Below, piece by piece: positions 1 to 8,671 of a DNA stretch of 24,386 nucleotides (position 1 is its first letter; each line of letters opens with the position of its first letter). This DNA comes from Larix sibirica (lineage: Eukaryota; Streptophyta; Pinopsida; Pinales; Pinaceae), in assembly GCA_004151065.3 (NCBI GenBank), contig NWUY0300058325.1, positions 1-24,386 of the forward strand. The letters are read 5' to 3'. Made by a program: the position numbers and the translations under genes. The notes under the pieces are model-generated. The model made no database searches. It was given only the letters and a program-made list of their open reading frames with translations, and was not told the origin of the DNA.

Positions 1-2882
1 GCATAGGGAGATACGAGAATCCGATCCAGTCCCACACGAACCTGATATCCATTACCTACTAACCAGGCTAATCAATTGAGGATAATTGGAGCAGTAGCGA
101 ATAACCCTGTCCACACAACTGAGCACTTACCCCGCTTCTTCTCACCAGCCCGAATCCAACCAAGCACTGATTCCGGGCAGATATATTTAGCGTGAATTAA
201 CTGTCCCCAAAGACCACCATCCATAAGGCTCCTCCAGAGGCTTTTTGTATGAAGGGCCTTATAGACCCAAAACAAGTTCTGAATACCCCATCCCCCGGAG
301 GATTTTGGAAAAGAGATGTGTTCCCAAGGGACCAAATGACAACCCTGGTAGAAATGTTTACCCTTCCACAGAAAATTAAATAATAATTTCCTAATCATGT
401 GTATAATGGACACCGACATGTGTGCAATGCAAAACCAATAAATTGGGAGTCCAGCCAAAACCAAATTTAGTAGTACCAATCGACCCCCCAGGGAAAGCTT
501 CCGATGAATCCAGCACAACATCCTTTTTCGAACTTTTTTACCAGCCAAAGCCAGTCAACTATCAAATAGGTATTTGGCTTAAGAAAATAGGCTAAATAGG
601 TCAAGCCATTATTCAAGTCCAAGAAGTCCAGAGGAAGGATCCCACACAAAGGTAACAGTTGTTCCTCACATAAGTTTATTGTATAGAAACAAGACTTATG
701 TAAGCCGATCTGCATCCCCACATCAAGACACAAAGTATCCAAAATATACTTATAATGAAGCCATTCATGCTCACTCCCCATGCCAAAAATGAGTACATCA
801 TCAACAGATAATAGGTGAGTGATATGATGTTGATGAGTAACCTTAATACCACTAATTAGTCCTTCTGTCTTGGCTTGTAAAATAAGACGACTCAACCACT
901 TAATGATAAGAATGAAGAGCAAGGACGATAAAGGACAACCATGTCTAAGTCCTCTTGTCGCTTTGAAGAAAGAGGTAGGACAACCGTTTATGAGCACAAA
1001 AAAATTGGTAGTCTTCAAGCAACCCATAATCCACTGAGTAATATGGAAATCGAGATCGCATTCAAAAGCTAATAATATAAGAAAAGTCCAATCAACCAGA
1101 TCATATGCTTTTATAAGATCAAGTTTTAAAACCAGAGCACCAATCTTCTTCTGTTTTGCAAAATGTAATACCTCATGGGCCGTGCCAATCGCATCGAAAA
1201 TCAAACGATGTTCTAGAAAGTCGAACTGTTCAGCTGATATACCCCTTGATAATCCTGCCTTTATTCTTTGTGCAGTTGTTTTAGAGATGACTTTGTATAT
1301 CAAATTACATAATGAAATAGGGTGAAAGTCCCGAAAAGTCAATGGATTTGAAATTTTTGGAATCAAGCCATAAAGGTTGCATTGACCCCTCTAGGAATCC
1401 TGCCCGTTACCCAAGCCTCTTCCACAAGCCGAACAAGTTCTGGGCCCATGATATCAAAGAACTGAATAAAGAACTCAACAGACCATCCGTACGGCCCCTG
1501 ACTCTTTTCTTTGTGCATACTTTTTAAAATAGCTTCAATCTCTATAATGGTGATCGGTGCAAAAATAGCGAGACAATCTGATTCCAAGAAAATATGAGGC
1601 ATTACCTGTATTACCCGTAACTGAGTCTCCAAATTGGTAGCAGATGGACCATTAAAAATACGCGAAAAGTACTTTACCACTTCCACCTCAATCCCTGATC
1701 TGTTGGAAATCAAGGTCCCCCCCTAATTGCAAATATTCCAGATAGCCTTTTTCTTCCTTCTGTTATCAACAAAAGCATGGAAGAACTTTGTATTTTTGTC
1801 ACCACTAGAAAGCCATAAAGTACGGCTTTTAATTCTCCACAAATCTTCCTCAATGCGTAGAAGGGAAAAAAAAATTTCCTCCAGAAAACATAGTTGTGTC
1901 CTCACCGGTTCAATCACAATCTCCACAAATGGTCGTGAGGTGAGAGCAGAAATATTTAACTCCGTCTCAAGTAACTCCTCCTGTAACAAAAGTTTCTTTC
2001 CCCTGATCCAAGGGGAAACCTTAATCTTTGGCAGTTTTAAAAACGACGGTAGTCTCTGAAAAGCTAAAGGACAAGGATCCTGCTCGAGCGATGACCAAAG
2101 GCGACGAACCAAGATGAGAAAAGAATCCTCCATAAACCACAGGTTACAGTATTTGAAGGGATACTTTGTAGGGGAAGCCCCCTTACCAATCCTCAATACA
2201 ATGGGCAGATGATCAGAAAGCTTTGTAGCATCTACCCATGAAGAACACTGTGAGAGGGTACCAAGTAAATCCTCATGAATATAAAAGCGATCCAATCGCT
2301 TTGCCACCGCAACATCCCCCTTTCTCCCATTAGACCAAGTCGACATTAATGGCTTGGGCACAATATCAGTAAGATAGTGATTAGCAAAAAGATTGGAGAA
2401 CCAAGTATAATTTGACTGTGGAAGGGCATGCACACCCCAAGAGTCCCTCGCACCCACAAAAAAATTTAAGTCACCCTCGATAACAAGGGAATGAATGTCT
2501 AGTAAATCGCTAGCTTCAATACCACTCCAATACAACTGCTTCTCAACCTGGGGCCCATAGTAATTGAAAACATGAAGTGGTGCAGAGGTCTCCCTACAAA
2601 AACCAGACAATAGAATACCCCCCCGCCCACAACAAAGGGATTAAACTTAAAAAGAAGAGGATCACAAGCAGTCAATAGCCCGCCCGAGTGCCCTGTAGCC
2701 CCAATAGAACAAACTTCCCATGACGGATAGAAAGAGGAAAAGAAAGATCTGGCCTTCGACTCATCGACTAGGGTCTCCTGAAGAAAAACCAAATTTGGAC
2801 GAATAGTAACCAATAATCTCCGGAAGGCATAACGTGTTGGAGCGCCCCCTACCCCACGGATATTTAGGGTCATTATAATCAT
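1..2882 (-). pseudogene. LINE-A ORF2: endonuclease-reverse transcriptase polyprotein, broken and cut by the window edge
   Basis: ORF2 of plant LINEs nicks target DNA and reverse-transcribes the RNA at the nick. It starts at ATG 2882 (MIIMTLNIRG). The EEP endonuclease residues are recognisable: Asn in LNIRG, Glu in FLQET, the NYYGP loop, GDLNF and SDHLPI. The frame slips at a C7 run (2618-2624), meets a TAG at 1723-1725, slips again at about 1365-1367 inside the block before the RT (NATFMA then IPKISNP), and again at T5 524-528. RT blocks are visible: FHPISLCNLIYK, LDLIKAYDLVDW, GLRHGCPLS. The catalytic box normally reads F/YADD but here reads SVDD (797-808). The post-RT region (KLSLGGRLVLLNLVLAGLPIYW) and a GNG motif near the left edge follow, with a TGA at 72-74. 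Such a copy could not make functional enzyme. Confidence 0.9.
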
Positions 2883-4557
2883 GGAGTAACCTCTAGGGGA
2901 ACCCGCTTTGCTCTAAGGGGTCGAAAAACCGAGGATATCATTAACTGATTTTCCCCATAGGAGGGCAGCTGTGTAGAGGTGTCTTCCACAGGAAAAATGA
3001 CCTCTGCATAACCACTCATGGAAGCCCGAGCCAAAACCTTTTTGCGCCTACCCCCCTCCTTTTTCTGGATAGTCACATTTGGGAGCGTAGGGAACTGGGT
3101 GTCAGATAAAATAGTTCCCTCACAAAAAACATGGATAAGGTTTGTATATAAACCCTCCTCCAGATAGTGTACATTCCCCTCAGAAACCCCCATATCACTT
3201 ACAGGGTCCACATGTTGAAGAGTAACAAGTTCATCCCGAACCATTTGTGAATCCGTCACCAGATAAAGGTTTTCCAAATAAATAGAATGCCTAGTATCTA
3301 GAACCTCCAGGTTATCATTCCTCGAAGGAGGTTTACATAATGGCCCAAGGCATGTACTGTTGTTTCCCAAGTTCTCAGCTCCCCACCTGTCCAGTACAGA
3401 GATATCCGCCTGTGATAAAGACTTAAAACATGCAGGAAGGATAGATTTTAACTTACTTGTGAAGGAGTGTTGGTTTTAAACCACCGGATGTTCACGAGAT
3501 AGCCTATGCACCCCAACCTGGTCCACAACAATGGAACTGTCCACCCTCGGGGGGTTAGGCGCATTTGCCAGACCTACCTGAGTAAAAGTATCCCCGAACT
3601 CAGTGACTGCAAGCCTCACAGGAGACCCACATTCTTTCCGGAGATGTCCAGGTTTTTCCAAAAGTAAAACACCGAAAAGGTGTATGCCAGTAGTCAAGTT
3701 CTTTTCGGAGAAGCTTTTCCCCCCACCAAATCGAAATGTCTTCTGGAAAACCTAATGAAACATCCATCTCAACCAGGACCCAAGCACATCGTTTGTCAAT
3801 GTGAAAAAGAGAGTTATCGTCGAAGAAAATAAACTTTCCAATCTTGTTTGCCAGTTCCACAAAAACATCTCTAGACCAGAGCGCCAGAGGAAAGCCCTTT
3901 AATAAGACCCAATAATGATTTACCAGTAAAGGCTCAGACGCTGGGTCAAAATCGATATGCCACCACTTCAGGCAAAGAGAGCCCCTATCGATGACCCAAA
4001 GATGTGCCAAGATCAGTTTGATATGGGCCTCATCCAAGAAATGGAAGACCACCCAATTGTTTACGAGCATATGGACGTGTGGCGCATATTTTATCAGTGG
4101 ATTCCAATTAATGTTTACCCAAGAGACCAAAGCAAAGTGACTAACAGAAGTAAAACAGAGCTTCCCAACCAGAGCACGAGCAGTTAGACTCAAAACCCGC
4201 CCAACTTGAACATCTTTACCTAAAACCATCTCCACACCCTCGCCCCTACTCTTAATGGCCTTCAAGGAGCGATTTTTCCGAGCCTTTTCACCACCGCTGC
4301 GAGAAGCATCACCACCCCGCCTCAATAGTGTACAAGGGTGATATGTGTCCCGATCAATACCATCCTCTTCCACCACAACAACCCCCTTGAAAGGGCCCCC
4401 ACATAAGAGTGGATCCTCACTTCCCGGGTCAAACTCAATAAAGTTCTTTTCAAGCCGAGTATTCTTGACAGATGTTCTGTCACTTACAGACCCTGCTATA
4501 GTCAGAGACCCCACAAAAGTCCCCAAAACCCTAGAAACGACAGATCCAAAACCCCAC
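2879..4557 (-). pseudogene. LINE-A ORF1: DUF4283/zinc-knuckle RNA-binding (gag-like) protein, broken
   Basis: ORF1 proteins of plant LINEs bind element RNA and form the ribonucleoprotein used in retrotransposition. The frame opens just downstream of a TAG at about 4560. No ATG occurs before the conserved part, so the original start is lost or lies in another frame. A DUF4283-like region (motifs such as VNNWVVFHF and LVNHYWVLLKGFPLALW) lies in the first ~250 residues. It is followed by a CCHC knuckle whose second Cys reads Phe (RCFTF), and the frame then slips in a T5 run at 3653-3657 (plus-strand view) before the GHLRKEC half. The second frame runs on to 2879 with a single TAA at 3476-3478. 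The tail is basic (KKEGGRRKKVL). The stop codon TGA overlaps the ATG of ORF2 in the arrangement ATGA. Domain names are from family knowledge; the breaks are seen directly. Confidence 0.85.
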
Positions 4558-5557
4558 TAAAACACAAACCGAGCCCATGAAAACAGGACGTGTACCCCAA
4601 TGCAAATAGTGAAACGTCTAAGAAAGTGTCATACCAAAGCCAACCCCAAGCTCCAGTGGAGAACCCATTGAACTAACCTCCAAGCTCCCCCTTCATTGAG
4701 GTTCATTGAGACCGTTTCAAATAGCATGGGTGTGACAGAGGGTCTTCATTACATCCAATGCTTAACTTTGTTGTACTACAAAGTAATACATTGTAGGAAC
4801 ACACAATTAAGTTTTAATATGCTCATTCAATTCTCCACTCGTAAACACTCAAAGTTCTAATATAATTATTCATTTCTCTACTCCTAAACCCTCAAAGTAA
4901 ACACAAACGATTTAAAATACATTTAACATGTACACCAATTCGTGTGTATAAAAGAAAATGACGAGTACCTTGTTAACAAATGTTTAATTCACTTAAATAA
5001 ATATAAAAATATATTCCATATTCTTATTTATTTTATAAAATTTATTAATAAATAATTTACTCTCCTATGGTATCCTTTACAACATCACTCATACTTCATC
5101 TTTTTTATGGTCTCCTCTCTAATATCAACTATGAAAAGGAGACTCAAACTTTAAATATGAATAAAAGTCCTATTTTTATTTTACACATTAGTGACCCGTT
5201 TTAACATTAATACGCTTTTATCAATTGATTTCAATGTCTAAGATTTTATTGTCTCATAAAAAGGTGAATATGTCTCTAAGTTTTGAAGTTGGGATGCCCA
5301 CCCTATAAAGAAAATAGTGAGTATATTTTTTTCCAAAATAAATATCACAGTTTTTATATAAAAAAACTACATTGTTTACATGTCGCTTTGTCATACATAA
5401 GCAAGAAAATAAGAACTTTTCCTATCCATATACAAACCTATCATTATTCTTTTCATCATAACGAGTGTCTATTCATGTATACAACAATTTACAAACAAAT
5501 ATTCATTAGACATTTCTATGTGAGGATGTAGCAAAATTCATCAAACAATCAAAAGAG
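4558..5557. other. AT-rich spacer between LINE-A and LINE-B, no gene
   Basis: About 4560-4700 is probably the G-rich (minus-strand) leader of LINE-A. The remainder is AT-rich, with no codon-like structure. An imperfect tandem duplication of about 43 bp lies at 4815-4900 (TAATAT...CTCAAAGT). Two blocks at 5147-5219 and 5234-5281 recur, in the opposite order, at about 8095-8237 upstream of the MORF gene. No poly(T) tract is seen that would mark the 3' end of LINE-B. Confidence 0.6.
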
Positions 5558-6955
5558 TCACCGCCCCAATGACGATGAGATATTATTTAGAATATCCCAT
5601 TGATCCCAGTAACCCACATGAATGAGTAATCCCATCTTGGAGAGACTGTCCGCAACCTGATTGCTCTCCCTGTAGATATGAGAAAATCGGATAAGCAGAA
5701 AAAGCCGACGCATTCTTTGGATGGCCGCAAATAAAGGAACCAAGAGAATATTCCTGGGAGCCTTTTCTTTAATCATGCAATCCATCACAAGCAACGAGTC
5801 ACCGAACACCTAAATTTGATTGATCCCTTCAGATAAAGCAAATTTCAGAAGGAGATATACAACAACAAATTCCACATAGTTGTTGGAGTGTCCCCCCAAA
5901 CCAGCTGCAAAATTATGGCAACACGAGGCTGAGGAGAAAAATAAACCGCCGACACCACTAGAGAACGGATGACCTTGAGCAGTGCCATCGACATATGCCC
6001 AAGGGAAAGAGTAGTCGATACTTTCATCAACGATGACTCGAGGAGCTTTTAAAACCCGCACCTGTGGGAAGTGACCAGATGTAGCCCAACATTTTACAGC
6101 ATAAAACCAGGGAGATAACAGAGCATCCTCAAATAAGGCCATATTCCTCGCGAACCAAATGGAACAGAGGATAAACGTAGGAAGGGCCACATAATCCAGA
6201 AACAACGAATTATTAAGTCAATGAGAAAAAAACATCCTGTACACCAACACCATCCCAATTAAAAAGGATTCCAGCAAAATGGGACAGATGACACCACATG
6301 CACAAAAGAAATGGACAACTGATGAAGAGATGTTGAATACTTTCAATGGAAATCCGACACAGGGGGCACTGGCTAGGCCCAATAGCAAATTTTCCCACCA
6401 AAACATCCCAAACAGGTACTTTCCCTTCAAGAACCCACCAAAGGAAGATTTTAAACTTGTATGGACAGTTCAACTTCCATATAATCATGGACCACCATTT
6501 TATAGGAGGGAGAACCTCTGTTTCTCTGATAGCCAAATAACCCAACTTGGGCTCATAAGATCTACTTGTAACGTTCTTGACCCACACCAGATCATCCTCC
6601 AGATCGGTGAGATATATATGACATTTAGAGAGAGAACGAGTGTACCTATCCCAAATGGACTTTTCTGGTTCAATGAACCCCAAATCCGCTGCAGAAAGCC
6701 AAGATTGGTGAATAGTTGGATCAACCGATTGCACTTGGTAATGGAACAGTAAACCCTTGTCAGTCAGTGAAAATATCATATCATCAGGAAGTTTGAAAGA
6801 AGCGTTGCATCCCACCGAGGGATCTTGTCCAATTTAGACCTTCTTTCCATTACCAATACACCAGGCGATCCCATCACCGATAACCTTGAAGGCAGAAAAG
6901 ATTGCCTTCCAAATGACGGAGCACTTTTTTGCACTTTTAATCGGCGACCTGAAAC
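5558..6955 (-). mobile_element. LINE-B: 5'-truncated LINE ORF2 fragment with zinc finger and RNase H
   Basis: On the minus strand the fragment begins within the post-RT part of ORF2 (KKCSVIWKAIFSAF, then IAWCIGNGKKV), aligning with the end of LINE-A's visible part (GKCSVVWTGLFATA, then LAWLVGNG). Next comes a zf-RVT-like domain with C-x2-C and H-x4-C (CPLC, HLFISC), then an RNase H domain with all four acidic positions: YVDG, the Glu of NNYVEF, VFGDS and NQVADSLSK. Damage: TAA at 6834-6836, a frameshift at about 6206-6214, and TAG at 5810-5812 exactly before VFGDS, where a Gln codon is usual. RNase H would remove the RNA template in the live element. Everything 5' of this point is missing, as expected for an insertion truncated during reverse transcription. 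The 3' boundary below 5558 is not clear. Confidence 0.85.
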
Positions 6956-6969
6956 ACTTGTTTGTTCAT

Positions 6970-7720
6970 CGTTTCTACATCTCAAGGATGTGGCAATATG
7001 CCTTTTAAGTGAAAGGTATTTCCTTTGTTTAAAATGGTATAAGTGTGCAATAAGCTTTTTATGAATGGCTCAATAATGGGACTTATGCAAACCATAAGTT
7101 TCTACCTACCCTTATGATATGTGGGTTTTGGTTGGCAAGAAATAAGACAATTTTTAATGATGCATTCTTTGCTCTAGAGGTATATGCAACAAAAAGTCTA
7201 GCAATTTTGGACCACTTCCCATAAGATCCTGGCATAACAAAGGAGAGAAGGATTATTGCTGAGCACATCGATAGATCTGGAAATTGGTGTTATTTTGACG
7301 GTCCATCACAAGGGTAGTCAACTATGGGTGGTGCTGGAGGCATTTTATATTTATCAGATTTCCAATGGATTAAGTTTGTAGCTGAACTTGGGAGAAGCAC
7401 AAACAACCATGCTGAGCTTATGGCTTTGAAATTAGTCATGATTCTGGCATTTTCTAGGGATGTGCAAAAGTTACAAGTCTTTGGTGACTCCTTACTGGTG
7501 ATTGATTGGATGAGGCTTAAGAGACCTCCCAAAAAATCTATCTAAGGCCTTTATACGAGTAGTTGAACACATTGGTAGGACTTTTCTAGATTATCTCCTT
7601 TCACCACATTTATGTATAAAGGAACAATACAACATATCAGTTGTCAAAGATTGGGTTATAGGTTGGTGAAGGAATATGGAAACAAACGGGAAAGATTAAA
7701 TGAAACTATCTTTGAGCATG
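6970..7720 (+). mobile_element. LINE-C: 5'-truncated LINE fragment with RNase H, opposite orientation to LINE-B
   Basis: A conceptual plus-strand reading through several stops aligns with LINE-B. RMWQYAF and NGISVQ match CMWCHL and DGVGVQ with the same spacing. FLPTLMICGFWLARNKTIF follows, and then an RNase H domain with YFDG, NNHAELMAL and VFGDSLLVID. Stops interrupt at 7222-7224 (TAA), 7315-7317 (TAG) and several points before 7070, and the frame slips in an A6 run at 7531-7536. The last RNase H block is degenerate: the usual NxxAD reads NISVV. By eye the protein is under half identical to LINE-B, so the two belong to different LINE subfamilies rather than being one duplicated copy. The 3' end fades at about 7720, with no clear poly(A). 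Confidence 0.8.
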
Positions 7721-8204
7721 ATCTTGGACCTCATCTGGGTTGATGGTCTGATAATCTCTCGAACATGGATTCTCAATGGTGAAACTTAAAAACAAAATCT
7801 ATTAAAAATTATTTTCAAAATCCTTCTATTTTTTGTTTTTTTTTGGAGTAGTGATCACTTTACACAACAAAAGGTCATTTTTTTGTATCTAGGAATTATA
7901 TTTGTGTTTTCCTTATAAAGGAATTTTCTGGTAAAGAAGAACAATCATTAGTACATTTGATGAATATGGATAGAAAAAAATGTATATGGACATAATTTCA
8001 GTGTGATATATGTAATGGCCTCTACGTGTTCATGAACAATATGGTTCATTTCAAATTAATAAATTGTATTTTTTTTTTCTTCTTCCATGGAAAAAAATGT
8101 CTCTAAATTTTTATTCTCATAAAAGGTGAATACGTCTTTAGGTGAATATGTGTCTAGGAGATGCGAACTTTAAAAATTAATAAAATTTCTCTTTTATTTT
8201 AAAG
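7721..8204. other. AT-rich upstream spacer, no gene
   Basis: No coding signal was found. The stretch has T-runs (for example about 7850 and 8070) and a block at 8095-8143 that resembles 5234-5281. It may contain the decayed 3' end of LINE-C and distal promoter sequence of the MORF gene. Confidence 0.5.
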
Positions 8205-8437
8205 ATTAACCAATTTTAACATCTTCATAGCTTTACTACCCAACTTTAATAACAAGTTTTAACATTATCTTGTTCTGCTAATTAACCTTAATGACAATTT
8301 TTAACACCACCAATCAACTCTAGTGATAAGTTTAACACCCCACCGCTTTATTAACCAATCCTACTAACAAGTTTTAACACGGCCGTTTGGCCCACCAATC
8401 CTTATGACAAGCTTTAACACCACCGCCGCTTGACCAA
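8205..8437 (+). repeat. Degenerate ~40-bp minisatellite upstream of the MORF gene
   Basis: A unit resembling AACCAATCCTAATGACAAG followed by TTTTAACACCACCGC recurs at least five times. The AAGTTTTAACA core lies near 8255, 8296, 8329, 8369 and 8409, giving spacings of 41, 33, 40 and 40 bp. A weaker copy sits near 8205. The copies near 8352 and 8393 carry CCAAT on the plus strand. The array ends about 235 bp before the start codon, so it lies in the likely promoter. A regulatory effect is only inferred. Confidence 0.7.
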
Positions 8438-8671
8438 CCAACCAAAAAAAACTCAAATATATAAAATTTAACATTATATATTTTCAACCTTAACTTTAAA
8501 CCTAACATCAGCCTCGCCTTCCAAAAAAAAACCCTAGTTCTAGAAGTCTCGAATAAGCATTATATATCGCAACAGGGCAAAATCCCTCTTACGTGTATAT
8601 AGTCTCTCAAGGCCTTCTTAAACCTTTGTTGCTTAAACCCTAGCTCTGAATTTGTGGATCAAGTCTCAGCA
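8438..8671 (+). promoter_or_regulatory. Core promoter and 5' leader of the MORF gene, with two telo-box motifs
   Basis: The telo-box AAACCCTAG is present twice, at 8529-8537 and 8635-8643. In plants this motif is frequent near the transcription start of genes for ribosomal and organelle-biogenesis proteins, which fits an RNA-editing factor. Two TATA-like tracts are candidates: TATATAT at about 8561-8567 and TATATAG at 8597-8603. An ACGTG core lies at 8591-8595. The second TATA would put the start of transcription near 8630, giving a leader of about 40 bases. The first would give about 75-80. The sequence alone does not decide between them. Confidence 0.5.

Larger units (their letters stand above)
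1..4557 (-). mobile_element. LINE-A: near full-length plant non-LTR retrotransposon, decayed, 3' end outside the window
   Basis: This is a plant L1-type LINE read on the minus strand. In order it shows a DUF4283-like ORF1 domain, a zinc knuckle, an apurinic-type endonuclease, a reverse transcriptase, and the start of the region just after the RT. The copy continues past the left edge, so its RNase H, 3' UTR and poly(A) are not visible. Damage consists of frameshifts at T5 3653-3657, C7 2618-2624, about 1365-1367 and T5 524-528, and stops at 3476-3478, 1723-1725 and 72-74. Several frameshifts sit in homopolymers, so some could be sequencing errors, but the in-frame stops and the altered RT active site argue for a dead copy. 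The 5' boundary is uncertain. G-rich leader-like sequence on the minus strand may extend to about 4700. No target-site duplication could be assigned. Confidence 0.92.

Noticed and set aside
6279-6752. 157-codon plus-strand frame opposite LINE-B
   Set aside because: It is antisense to a clear zf-RVT domain and has no independent signal.
5558-7720. LINE-B and LINE-C as one element inverted by twin priming
   Set aside because: Both halves contain RNase H and they differ strongly in protein sequence. Twin priming gives non-overlapping parts of a single element.
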